DNA of 64,000 nt from Acholoe squamosa (taxonomy: Eukaryota > Annelida > Polychaeta > Phyllodocida > Polynoidae): contig OX439049.1 of NCBI GenBank assembly GCA_949317995.1, forward strand, positions 15,748,395 through 15,812,394, read 5' to 3'. The notes under the pieces are model-generated. The model was not told the origin of the DNA and searched no databases. It saw only the letters and a program-made list of their open reading frames with translations. This document shows positions 30,703-42,600 of the stretch, in pieces (position 1 is the first letter of the stretch; every line of letters starts with the position of its first letter). Both the position numbers and the translations under genes were made by a program.

Positions 30703-31186
30703 CCTTAGAGCCCCAGAGATTAGACATGGAGCCAACTCAGGGTGGACCATCCACAGTCTTTTAGGCCCAAACGGCATCAGAAGTAAGGCCATGGATCTGT
30801 TCGAGATCAGAATAACTATTATGGAGCACAAAGACATGATCAAACGCATATCCAGCGACGACTTAGGTGTATACCTAAACAACAAAACAGTTCAAAAAGA
30901 GCTCACCCTACAAGACCCAATTGTATTGTCGGCCACCAAGGCCATGATATTAAATCTATGCAAAGATTTCGCCACAGTCCCATTGTGGGACAGATTCAGT
31001 GAGGAAACATCAAGCTATATAGCACTCCTATGTGCCAGGACTCTGATTACCACAGAGAAACCACTTAAAGAGCTACCAAGATATGAAACAGGTATCGGCA
31101 GATACAATGTCATTATCCAATCAACAAATCTTCAGACTCAGCTGGCAGCGTTTGAGATGGCTAGATACTCCCACTTATACAGTTAA
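30703..31186 (+). CDS. Accessory exon between pol and env of element A, about 160 residues
   Basis: Open from a splice acceptor (T/C tract then CACAACAG) at 30702 to a stop at 31186. The frame also extends upstream to an ATG at 30614, but the conserved start (S-L-x-A-P-E) coincides with the acceptor in both A and C, so a spliced origin is preferred. The protein is mostly helical with charged residues (MDLFEIRITIMEHKDMIKR; LTLQDPIVLSATKAMILNLC; YIALLCARTLITTEKPLKEL), without a signal peptide or membrane segment. I do not recognise it. Element C has the first 30-odd codons and then a deletion. Possibly a matrix-like or regulatory protein; function unknown. Confidence 0.55.
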
Positions 31187-31586
31187 ATCTATCAACCCTG
31201 AATTGACCCATTCTACCCCCCCCCCTTTTTACACATTTACGACGTGAAAAATCAATTACTCCCCTTCAATTCATTTCCCCTTTCAATTCTCACGACCTTT
31301 TTACATGACTAAGATGGAGACATCCTGCTAGTTAAGGCATCAGCCTAGCAAACTGATAACCTTTTAAATAAACACGTCCAAAAGCGCCACATTCACACTA
31401 CACTTAACCAAGTACACACCCAAACACGTATAGAACGACCACCGCCCAATCTACACAAACATACCTCACACAAAGCCAACCCCCCCCCAACCCCACCCTT
31501 AGAACACCCAACTCACCCCAGACAACAGTCCTATCTCAATCTCTATGATCAATCGCTCACAAGCTTATCTAAATTTCTATTTTTAG
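31187..31586 (+). other. Spacer ending in the env splice acceptor of element A
   Basis: C-rich, low complexity with homopolymer runs (31210, 31480). It ends in a T-rich tract and TTTTTAG at 31580-31586, the acceptor that would open the env exon. No gene is seen. Confidence 0.5.
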
Positions 31587-34287
31587 GACAGCAGCCTCCT
31601 TGGCAGCACTCCTCCTAATTTTGTGCGCCCAGACCCACCAGTCAGGAGCACAGGATTTTGTAACCAATGAAGAAACCATCTTCAGGCCAAACTATGGTGT
31701 TTTATTCACTAAAATACCCCAGAAAATGATCTCAGGATATATGGATTACCCATTAGTTTTCACTTTAGACCTATCCTTCAATCAATCCTTGCAGCGACCA
31801 GACAAATTAACCTCCCTAATCAGCAAAAATGCCCCAAATTTTATCTTGGAAACCGCCCAAACTTTAGACCTAATTTTGGCAAATCTCTACCAAAAATCTC
31901 AAAAATCTTTAGCCCTATTAATAAAATTTTTGGAACATCCCCAAACTAGGTCACCCAGAGGCGCCCCAGGACAAATCATAGGTGATATTTTAAGAGCATC
32001 AATTGGCTTGAGCACGCAACCTGAAGTAGACTTGTTGAATTCCGAAATGTCCGACCTAGAGAAAACTCTAGCCACCAAAATGCATGTGGTAGAATTAGCC
32101 ACACATTTTCTCTTGAACATTTCTGAATTTAATTATCAATCTTTGAGTATTTTCTCCAGCATGCAAAATGATACGGATGACGCCCTGGCTCTGCTCAGCT
32201 CCAACCTCCAACTGTTGACTAAGAATGTATCGAACATCTTATTCAACCTGGAACAACAGAGCAGACAGGACACCTATCATTCAATGTTATTTACCGCTGC
32301 TAACTCTCAAATTGAAGCGCTAATGAATCTGCAAAATGATTTAGACACCCTACTGGACTCACTAACCACTCTAATGGAAGGCGAGCTACCTCCAAAATTA
32401 ATTCCACATAAAGTCATGGAAGATGGACTTAATAATCTATCAAGCTCTTTGTATGAATCCAACAATGGCATCAAAATTCTAAACGTACCCACCGGTTTCT
32501 ACTACCAAAGGAGAGTGCATGTGCACTGGCAGGACCAAAACAAACTTTACATCACAGTGCCTATACCCATAGGGCTGGGGGACAACATCTACTCCATATA
32601 TAGAGCGGAGGCCTTCCCAGTCCCATTTGATACCACCAATGTAAACACTACTGGGTTTACACGAGTACAGCCATTGCCTAATTATATAGCCATGTCTGCG
32701 TCCCAGTCACACTACATTGAACTGGATCACTCTGACTTAGATCTCTGTGACGTAAATGTTTTCATAACATGCAACCTGCCCCTGCCCATGTTATCTCCTA
32801 GGCACCCCACCTGCAGCTTATCCTTATTTTTAGACCTACCTGACGCTGTACATAACACCTGCAATTTTCGGGTCCACATGACAGCACAAATTCCCAACAT
32901 TGCTAAGCCCATCTCCCAAAACTCCTACTTGCTCATTACTAGCTTTTCACCTTCAATAATGCAATGCTCAAACTCAGGCCAAATTGAGATCAGAAATGCA
33001 GCCTACTCTATTATTTCAGTACCATGCCTCTGCTCACTTAAAAACAGAGGCATGATAATGATTAATTCAGACCTGTCCTGCGCCCAAAACTTTACTTTAG
33101 AACCTATCGCCAAAGTGCCCTTCAACTTGCCTCTATGGCAGCATTTTGGTAACCTGCCAAACAACATATCAGGAGTAACCATAGCAACCACTCCGACCCA
33201 CCTAGACCTACCAAATTTTCAGCGCCTGAAGCGCCTTCACAACCAAAAATTCCTACCCCTATTCAAAGACATTTTAGACTTAAAAGGCGCTGCCACCAAA
33301 ATTCATGATAAATCATTCATCCTGAGCACCAACTCACTCATACATCTAGGATATCACCTGGAGTTTTCCCCTTGGTTACACCTGTTGCCGCCAGCCATCG
33401 CCATCTTGTGCTGCCTGATCACGTGTCGCATACACATGCGCGTGGTATACTTAGCCCAATTAGTGACCATTCACAGTCGAGCAACGATGGCTGACGCAGC
33501 ATCTTGGAATAAGCTCAAAGAGATGATCAAAAATACCAACCAAAATTGGCCCGCGCGGACCACACCCCAGGAGATCACTACACCTGACTGGATTCAGATG
33601 CCAGGAAGGTATGATTCCATGATTGCCTTCCTAGGCATCATCCTCAGCTTGCTATTCATCAAGGCGGCGGGAAGACGCTGTCTTAGGCATTGGCCCTACG
33701 GCAGACAGGACCCCGCCCCCGGAACACCGAGATTCGTGCTGAAGATACACTCTGGAGGGCACACATATGCCTTTCCAGTGGGATTAATGGTGTATGGAAG
33801 GAACCTTTGGCCAACATCCATCTTGGCACCAAAACTAGCACCACCCAGGTTAACTTTCCCCCTAGCCCGTCATCTTGATGCGCATTGTAAGTCGGACGTC
33901 GGAATGATCATTGGTGGAAGACTGAGGACGGTGAGGCTGGAGAGATACCCCAGTTGCCCTTTGCTCTGGCGGATCCCCCTCACAATCATCCTCAGATCCA
34001 GACCCCATACGGTCACCCTGGCCATTGTACAGGAAAACCAGCCCGATTTCCAACTCACACCAAGTGAATACGAACTATCAGCCAGCTACAAACCAGTGCC
34101 ACCTCTGACACGGAGAAAAGACCTAAGCAGGCGGGAAGCCCCTAAAGCCTCCACCAGCGGGACAACTCCGGCAGAGATGGCCCTGCTACAACTCAGGGAA
34201 ACCCAACCACCCAAGGATCTATACTTATTCGACCCTACACTGGCTGAGAGGGCCATTAACACCATAGATGGTAGGTTTTCTTTATAA
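31587..34287 (+). CDS. env: Env-like membrane fusion glycoprotein of element A (exon behind a splice acceptor)
   Basis: About 899 codons, intact. There is no ATG near its start: the frame opens directly after the acceptor at 31586 and goes straight into a signal peptide-like LAALLLILCAQ, so the ATG must come from a spliced leader. A cleavage-like TRSPRGAPG lies near residue 117, with a hydrophobic IIGDILRASIGLS segment after it. Helical heptad-rich regions follow, then a YRAEAFPVPF motif and a cysteine-rich domain. Membrane segments lie near 592-620 and 673-690, followed by about 200 residues that share the order of motifs with B's tail. The type resembles errantivirus/baculovirus-F Env. It ends close to a GGTAGG donor-like site (34270). 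Confidence 0.78.
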
Positions 34288-34362
34288 CTTTAAACCATTA
34301 GTTTCGGCTGATGTGGGGATCGTTGGGTACGCTCAGCGTCCTCATCGACCTCCACCGGCCAC

Positions 34363-34503
34363 CCCCCGAGGTTCCTCCCATAATGGACTGTCCCCAGCGC
34401 CCACAGGCCCGGTGACAACACTGGACGGTACCACCACCCTTATGTGGGGATGGCAGGTGCTGAACTGCACTACATAGCAGACCGGATAGCCCTGAGACGC
34501 TGA
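34363..34503 (+). pseudogene. Remnant of the proline/tyrosine-rich accessory ORF in element A
   Basis: GRYHHPYVGMAG (34423-34458) and the EVPP motif (near 34366) match 8298-8086 of element C, but in A they fall in different frames. The stop at 34501-34503 lies in the conserved sequence GACGCTGATGT, as does the stop in C. So the ORF is interrupted here or formed by splicing. Confidence 0.35.
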
Positions 34504-34699
34504 TGTGGGGATCCCCCTCCTATCCGGCGAGATCCCCCCGAGACCCCCCAAGGACCCCCCCCCATAGGGCCCCATCCCAACCATACATAACCATACCCAC
34601 AAAATCGCAATATCCCGCCATTGCTTCACTTTGCACATCACTAGATCTTATCAATGACGACGCAAGGCCATTCCACAAACCATAAACGCAGTCATAACG

Positions 34700-34800
34700 T
34701 CTGCACAAAATTTCCGCGCCAGTCGCGACCCGGCGTCGCCATTTTTAAAGAGCTTCGTGATATGCAAATGTCCATTAGTTTCGGTCACATGATCGTCGTG
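34700..34800 (+). promoter_or_regulatory. CpG-rich internal promoter-like block of element A
   Basis: TTTCCGCGCC (E2F-like, 34711-34720), CGTCGCCATTTTT (YY1-like, 34734-34746) and ATGCAAAT (octamer, 34762-34769) lie within 60 bp. The counterpart in C has TTTCGCGCC and GCCATCTT in the same order. It precedes the cysteine-rich gene by about 850 bp. Confidence 0.4.
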
Positions 34801-35621
34801 ACTCGATACATAGACTGAAAACAACAACATCAACATGTGCAAACAACCTAGCTTCATGATAAAAGGGATTACTCACGTTTTTCCTAGAAGCCGTTCACTG
34901 CCGGCACCTGAGGCGCCAGCAGTAGGTAGGTGACCTGATGTATCCTACAAAAACAGATCAAAAATTGAAATTACCAAAAAGCCCGTAACAATTTTCTGAT
35001 TCAAAATTTTCCAAAACAAATTCACACAACCACCAATTCAAAATTACTTACGTCCCGTCCTCGTTGATGAACACCGTGATCAACAGAGCGCGACCGTCCG
35101 GGAAATGGAGAACGCCTTGGACGATCTCCATCTTGCGTAACTACTGATAAGATAGCCGGCACCCATATCTTATATAGGGCCAAGGCTATAGGCATCAAAA
35201 CTCAAAATTTATTTCAAAATCTGCGACCCCCACCCTCAAATTCAGTTAACATACCGTATAACAGAATGCCACAACTCAAAATTTTCCAAGACCTTTTTCA
35301 ACCATCTTCATAAAAACTTTAGACCACTATTCGAAATATTTTTCAGGACTTTTATCTGAATAATCAGGTTCAGCACGGTGAAGCGACAGCTCGGTACCGC
35401 CACCCAGCGTGATACAAATTAACCAACTAAGCTTGCTTAGTTACACTTACCGCGTTCTATTCTTGCAATCAAATTGAGCTCTGTCAAGTTAATATTATGT
35501 GTCAAACAGCTGAAATTCATAGCACCTATTGGTTATCCTGTATTGACAAGGCCACCAGCTGACCCAAGCAGGATTTCACACCTCTGTTAATGGTTTGTTT
35601 TCACGGCTCTCTTCCCTACAG

Positions 35622-36177
35622 ACACCTCCTCTGGAGACCTGGCAGCCCTACCGTCCGTCGGCCCTCCAGCCCTGGAGAAAGACGAGCCGGGGCTATGATC
35701 GTCAAGGAAGGCGACAGGAAGAAGAAGCAGCATGGAAGAGGTCAAGCCAAATCCAACCCCACCAGCCGCGGACCCCGAGCCCCAGCAGCAACTTCCACCA
35801 ACCAGTGGAGGGAGCCAGCTAGGAAGCCCCATCTAACACCCAGGGGAACCTATGTGTCGGCAGCTTGTAGGCCTGGGACACCCATGCCCCCAACCTACAG
35901 GCACAACAATAATTACTGCCGCCACATCAATGGGCAGGTATCCGCTGCCAAACTCTGTATACCATGTTACCATCAGCCAAATGGGTTCCTGTGCCCTTGC
36001 GCTTATGACAATAAACCCAAGCCAGGCGGCAACAGGCAACAGTCCCCACCCAGAACCATGTGGAGGCCCATGCCAGCTCGACCCAGCCCCACCACAGAGA
36101 CAGACACAACCTCAGAGGACGGATCAGATGTGGCCACTGCTGGTGACTTAGCATCAGTATATGGTCGAAAATCATAG
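35622..36177 (+). CDS. Accessory cysteine-rich basic protein of element A (last exon)
   Basis: Opens after CTTCCCTACAG (acceptor at 35621) and stays in frame to the stop at 36177, about 184 codons; an ATG at 35590 in the same frame is an alternative start. Its first third is basic and includes GDRKKKQHGRGQAK. Then comes a cysteine cluster: ACRPGTPMPPTY, NNNYCRHI, KLCIPC and FLCPCAY. A conserved PPRTMWRPMPA, a T/S/acidic patch and GDLASV follow, after which the ORF ends, where C has an extra arginine-rich tail. Homologue of 7322-6692. Basic-plus-cysteine layout suggests a nucleic-acid-binding regulator acting in the nucleus. No database family is recognised by eye. Confidence 0.6.
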
Positions 36178-39020
36178 AAAGTTGGCAGATGGGGCCTCCC
36201 GTGGAGTTTGGGGGCCTGAGATTAAACCCTCGAGTATCTGAAAGATATTTTTTGTGGATAATGTATAGGTGTTGGGGTAACTACCCACGAAATATTTTCA
36301 GTTAAATATGAAATCCGTTGCTGTGGCAACACCCTGAACTTCTATACTGTGGAAGACCCTGGAAAGTTGTCTTGCCGAATGACATTAGGGGGGTATTTTC
36401 CCTTAAGCCATGCAAAATTAATTCTTTATGTATTTGGTCAACTTTTATGTTAACTTTTGTTGACTACTGGGTCTAAGGATAGGATTCAGAGAGCTGCAGC
36501 TAAAGGACTTGGACTTTTGTCCTACACTTGAATCCTTTTTCTTCAGGCCTGAAATGGCATTTTCACTGAATTCCTTGAAATTCCTGGTTCAGGAAATTTC
36601 AAAACTTGCTGGTATACATAAAAGTGACACAGTCTTAGGTAGTTACTTTTAATCATGTGGAAGACAATGCCCATCATGTGTACTTTCAGGTGGTATATAG
36701 GTTTAATGGGCCAAAAATATGTGAACAACTCACAATCGAGGTCCTCAGCATGGCATGTAACTCAAATGTCATTCGGGAAGACAGATTCCCAGAAAAGTTT
36801 ATCACAAAAACGTTCATTCTAGGATAGGAAGATCACATCTGACATAAACACTGATACAATTTCCATAATCTACAGGTCAAAATGGTCCAGACCAGAGATT
36901 TCCATGGAAGTATGATGATAATTTCTCTAGGAAACCAAGCCCTCACTATGGCTGTACCTCAAATGTCATTCGGAAAGACAGATCCACAGATTCGCGATAA
37001 AGGTTTATCACAAGAACATTCATTCTATGATAAGAAGAATGCATTCTATGATAAGAAGAACGCATCAGACATAAATGCTAATACAATTAATATAATCTAC
37101 AGGTCAGAATGGTCCAGACTAGAGATTTCCATGGAGGTATGATGATAATATCTTTAGGAAATGAACCACTCAACATAGCATGTAACTAAAATGTCATTCG
37201 GCAAGACATGTCATTCGGCAAGACATTTTTTAGACTTTTTCCCCTGCTATTCCAAACCATGAGGGATAATTTATCTGTTTTACACTATGGCACTTAGATA
37301 TATGTGGGGGGTAAATAACTGACATAGTTAATATAGTTAAATATGTAAACCCCAGCCAGGATGAGAAGGAATGTGCTATTTCGGGAAGACACCAAAAAAA
37401 GGGCTGTCTGGCTGAAAAAATACTCATGGCCTGCTCACAGCCAAGATAATGGAGCAATTCCAATTATTTTTCCAGATTACTTTAGCATGGGACTAACTCT
37501 AAATGTTAGCACAGAAAATTAACCCATATACATTATAGATATTTTAGGAGAGGGTCATATGCCCTAAAATTTTCGCCCAGACAAACTGCTTTACAAAAAG
37601 TTAATTTCTCAAAAAATATAGACCAACTGCCCCTAGCAAGGCAATCTTAGGTCCAAAATTTCGGTTTCCCTTCAAATTTAAGTGGTCATAAATGGAAGGA
37701 CCCATTCCTATTGTCAAATTTTAAAAAAATTATGAAAAATGACGGATTTATTGATTTTTCCCTACAAAATTGGTCATTTTGGGCCTATTTTAACCCCCTG
37801 GTGCCCAAAATATGCATATTGGACCATCAAAACCCATATGTAACATGAAGATCTCAATGAGTCCTACATTTTGAGCTGAAAGAATTAGGGGGGAAACTAA
37901 AATCCTAAGTGTAGGAGCTGGAATACATCCAAATTTGTCATATGCAAACCTTCTATGATTTGTGACCATATCTAGACTTTTCAGACATTACCATCTCAAA
38001 ATTCAGACCCATCAGATCCAGGAACCATCGTAAAGCTGAGGGCAGGTTTAAGAACTTCAACATTAAAGAACACCAAAACCTACCTCCAAATAGCATACAC
38101 CCTAATCGACATTTCAGAACACACAAATAGACTTTTCACAGAAACAATTCTTGTACTACCCAACCATTGAGATACGATTGTAAACAACCCCCATGCCTAT
38201 ACGTATTATTTGTTTTCTGTGAATGTAAAAATTTTCTTTTTCTATCAAGTATGTCAAACCCTTTTCACTGGATTCTTCAAAGCCTGTTTTGTTTAGGCCA
38301 AATGTATATATTAGCTTAAGATTTCTCTCCTTTGATGAACATTATGAGACTAAAAAACCAAAATGGCCTCCTGGTTTAACTCTAGGCGCTATAAAGTTCA
38401 TCACCTTCACCATTGTTTTTCAAGCTCAACCATGAAATGTATTTATGAGTTTTAGTCATAGTAGATCCTTAGCAATAAGCTTTTATTTACCCCATTCATA
38501 TATATTTGATGAATATTTTGCGTCCCTGTTATACACTACTCCACCTTAATTTTCACCTCGTAACTAACTTTGCAAGGTAAACTTGGTAGTGTGGAGCCAA
38601 AAATTCATCACCATTGTACTGATCTTTGACCCCACAGTACCAAGAATTGCCGACCCCAGTTAGTTTTCACATGGACAAGTCCTGGCATATCAATGCGCCA
38701 AACAGAACTTGCCACCAGACAAGAAAAATTCCCATATTTTCAAAATAACAGGCATACGCACACATTATAAGCATATAACATGTAACCTTTATAACCTGTA
38801 CATAGATTAAGTCACTTGATCCACACGAACTATATTTTTGTAAACCCAGAAAGAAGCGCTTTTATTATACCGCATGTTATGTAAACTCGTCAGATTTTCA
38901 CAAAAACCTTGTATATGTACCATAATACCCATAATTGTCAATGGACTTGGCAAAGCCTTATTTTTCTGCTTATTTTTCTCCCTTTACACTCGTGCAGAGA
39001 CGAGTAGGAATGTGGGGATT
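36178..39020 (+). other. Long 3' non-coding region of element A with polypurine stretch
   Basis: No gene in 2.8 kb. A tandem duplication occupies about 36760-37230. The stretch near 38415-38460 is shared with element C. TTGTCAATGGAC appears at 38936-38947, about 80 bp before the true LTR start, and GGAATGTGGGGAT (39007-39019) directly before the LTR is the likely polypurine tract. Confidence 0.6.
36760..37230 (+). repeat. Tandem duplication in the 3' region of element A
   Basis: Two diverged copies of a roughly 200-bp unit (AAATGTCATTCGG start, TTTATCACAA, AGATTTCCATGGA) begin near 36766 and 36959. A shorter third start lies at 37188, followed by two copies of CATGTCATTCGGCAAGA. The second copy carries an internal 18-bp duplication of CATTCTATGATAAGAAGA. 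Confidence 0.7.
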
Positions 39021-39672
39021 TGTCAATGGACCATTCTGGGTATTATATTTATTTTCCATATTTACTAAATTCTTCGCCATATAAAACCTGAGCTCTGCCC
39101 ATGATCCACACTCAACAATCTCCTGCATTCCCCAACAGGAACCAGGATGTATTACTCATGACAAACGCGCCTCCTCCATGACACTCTGTGACATAAGATA
39201 CAAGGATGTAATAACATTCCAACCTTATCTACGCATACACAGTGTAACTGGAGGAAGTGCGATCCACCTGTGGTGCCATATTTGGAATGAGAGAATATTT
39301 CACAATCTCCTCTCAATACTCATCAACATGACTAACTCACAGGTGGCAATCTCTCCCTATGACACGTGTCCCTATTTCATTGAGCCACGTGTATAGAATA
39401 TTTCACAACACTGTGAGCTGCTCAAGTCTTTCATATAAAAGGCAGCTTGAGCAGCTCCCAGTCATCTCTCTCCCAACTTACATCTTACACCTATACCTAG
39501 AACCTACGACAGGTTGAGCTATAGGATCGGAGGCAGAGCTTAGATCTTGGCGAGTGTTATCATTGTTACCACCTTTATGAAACACTCATGTCAGATATGC
39601 AATAAAAGGATCAACTGAACTTCCCTGGATTCCGTGTACATTCACTTCACCACATGTAACCGTCCGTTGACA
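39021..39672 (+). repeat. 3' LTR of element A
   Basis: Same length as the 5' LTR, 652 bp, with two visible differences. Carries TATAAAA near 39434 and AATAAA at 39601-39606, which would end the transcripts of the element. It is followed by the ATAT target copy and then the interrupted integrase gene of B. Confidence 0.93.
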
Positions 39673-42600
39673 ATATTCTTGTAGAACTCTGCTGCTGTTG
39701 TTTCAGCTTTTAAGTCAGTAGTAGCCCAAGCTGTTGCATATCTGGTGGCATAATCTATGCAGACCTGTATATGTTTGTTTCCCCTGGCAGTTGTGGGAAG
39801 TGGTCCTACCGCGTCGAGGTTTAGGAACTTCATTGGTGAAGTCATGTACTCTCTCACTGTCATTGGTGTTTTGTGTGAGTGTACTTGCCTTTTTGCTGTG
39901 AGGCATGTGTGGCAGGTGGAAACATATTTTGTTGTGTCTGCTAGCATAGACTTCCAATATACCCTAGGTCGGAGTGCTGACAGCATCCTACTTGAACCAA
40001 GATGGCCGCCGGTAGGTGAGTCATGGAAATACTGTAGTGTACTTGTTACCCATTGCTGTGGTATAACAATTTGAAGTGGTACAGTATTGGTTTTTCTCCA
40101 ATTTATGGGGCATATATGGACTAATGTACCATTTACCAAGGTGTATGTCTGGCCTTGGTTGATGATTCTATTTCCTTGTGCTTTTGGTGCAGGCAAGGTC
40201 CCATCCTCAAGATATTGTATGAGGGGCAATAGTTCCTTGTCCTTCCTTTGTTCCAAGCCAAGGTTTGTACCTGAGATGGATGTGTCGGGGATCTGATCCA
40301 GTAATTGATTTATATCTAGCACATGTTGTTTTATTCTGTCTCTTTCTTTTTCTTTTTCATCGACTACTGGCCTATCTTGTGCCTTTTGTTGGGGTGTGTC
40401 ACTCTTGTTTTGGTGTGTAGGCTCCTTTGGAGGGCCTATTCTCGCCTTGGTGGGAGTGGCAACCTTTTTCTTTAAAGGCACAATTTGCTTTTTGTCAATC
40501 TTCTTTGTCTCAGAGTTTTTTGATTTAGTAGATGCAGTGTCTTTTGTGACATTTTTCCTGGCAGGTGGGGTTTTGGTAGGTTTGTTTCCTGTGACCTTTT
40601 TCTCATTTAGAATAGTTTGTGATTGTGTGGGGGGTTTTGGTGTGCCCTCCTGAATCATTTCTCTAGTCTTTGAGCGTGTGGTCATAGGACACAAATGGTT
40701 TGATGTTTCCTCTCCCTGTATTGATTCAAAGAATCTGACTGATTTGGAAGTTGCTTGAGTAATAGCATATATTGTGTCTTCTGAATCTTCATCGTCTGAG
40801 TCAGGTGGGGTGAAAGGTGGCTCCCTAGGAGTTGCCTTCACTATCTGATTGAGTGATGAGAATTCAATAGGCTCGAAGTCATTATCTGGAAAGAGTTGTG
40901 AGTATCTCTCTCACAGTGGCAAAACACATAGTGTGTAGATTGCTTCAAGATACCCCTAATGGGTGTCTCTGGCCTTTCAATGGTGTTGGGTGGATCATCC
41001 CTTTTGAATGGTACTTTCTTTGTTACTTTTGCAAACTTGGTTCTACTGGCTGCTCTAACTCTCCTTGGTGGGGGTGGAGGGTTAGTCATGGGTCCAGAGT
41101 CTGGGTATTCTCTTCTAGACATAGCATCTGGAGGTATGTTATCATCACCTTTCACATGTTGGATGGTGAATGAAAATTGTTGTATGTCTAGAGCCCATCT
41201 GGCCCATCTATGTGTGAGTCCTGTATTGGTTAATAGTGGGATTAGGGCTGCATGGTCTGTATATAATTGGAAGTGTCTAGTCTCTAGATAGTGTCTGAAG
41301 TGTAGTACTCCATACACTACTCCCAGTAGTTCTCTCTCTGTGGTATTGTAATTTCTCTCATGGAGAGGGTTCTACCTGCAAAGGCTACTGGTCTGAGCAC
41401 TCCTTCATTATCTCTCTGTGAGAGTACAGCTCCTAAACTCACATTGGAAGCATCAGTTGCCAAACTGAACTCTTTCTCATAGTTTGGATATCTGAGAAGA
41501 GCATTGGTACAGAGGGCATGCTTTAATGTTTTGAAAGCATTATCTGCCTCCTCTGTCCAGACAAATGCTTTGAGATGTGTCTGTAGATCATATAGTGGTC
41601 TAGCAATTTGGGCATAACCTTTGATAAACTTTTTGAAGTATTGGCATAGGCCTGTGAAGGATCTGACATTTTTGACTGATTTTGGTGTTGGGAAGGTTTT
41701 GATTGACTCCACCTTTGTGGGAGATGGTTGTAGTCCCATGGGTGTGACTCTCATTCCCAAGAAGTCTATTCTGTCTATGAAGTATTCACATTTTGATTTC
41801 TTCAGTTTGAGTTTACCAACTCTTAAGCTGTTGAACACATCTTCCAGGTCATGGAAGTGTTGTTCGATTGATGGTGATAATACCAATATGTCATCTAGGT
41901 ATGGTAGGGCACATTTGTATTTGAGTTTGTTCAGAATTAATGTGACTAGATGGCAGAATCCCGCAGGTGCGGTCCCTAAACCCATCGGCATCCTTTCGTA
42001 GACATATGTTTTGTCATTTGCTATGAATGCGGTTTTATGCTGGTCCTCCTGTCTTATAGGAATTTGAAAAAATCCCTGTTGGGCATCTAGCTTACTGAAT
42101 ACTCTTGGTCTGAGTGACCCTATCATGTCTAGAGTGTCATCGGCCCGGGGTGTAGATAAGGCTTGATTTATCGTGTTTTGGTTCAAATAACGAAAATCTG
42201 TGACGAGCCTATGGCCTCCCGATGATTTTTGTACTAAAAAGGATCTGGAAGCCCAGGGGCCCTCAGCACATTCTCTCAGAATGCCCTGTTGTACTAGCCT
42301 TTCACACTCTTCCCCTATTGCGGCCTGTTTTTCTGGTGTTTGTCTATATGGTAGGAAATGACATGGTACTGCCTCTGGTTTCACATGTATTGAGTGGGTA
42401 TACAGGTGTGTAGCACCAATGTCTCCATCTTTTCCTACAAATATATCATCATACTTGGTCAGCAGTGATTCTAATCTATCATGCTGATCTTTGGATGTGA
42501 GCACAGATTTTGGTGGAACATTCTCTTCCAATTCTGGCTCGAGGTCATGTGCCTCACTATGTATAGCAGCTATTTCAGAGAGTCTTATTGAGTTGGGTTC

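Larger units (their letters stand above)
34288..35621 (+). other. Post-env region of element A with a broken tyrosine-rich ORF and a promoter-like block
   Basis: Contains the remnant at 34363-34503, a C-rich stretch 34515-34565, the CpG-rich block at 34700-34800 and an acceptor at 35621. Two repeats of GCTGATGTGGGGATC (34308-34322 and 34499-34513) flank the remnant. Element C keeps the same order at 8300-7323 (minus). Confidence 0.5.
21270..39672 (+). mobile_element. Element A: young 18.4 kb env-bearing Ty3/gypsy element with accessory ORFs
   Basis: Structure: 5' LTR, PBS-like site, gag, pol in the same frame after a UAG, a pol-env spacer with three accessory ORFs, env behind a splice acceptor, a post-env region with a promoter-like block and a cysteine-rich gene, a 2.8 kb 3' non-coding region, a polypurine stretch, and the 3' LTR. 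LTRs are 652 bp and differ at two positions by eye. Pol and env are intact; gag has one in-frame stop. Such length is exceptional for Ty3/gypsy. It lies in the opposite orientation to its host element B. Confidence 0.93.
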
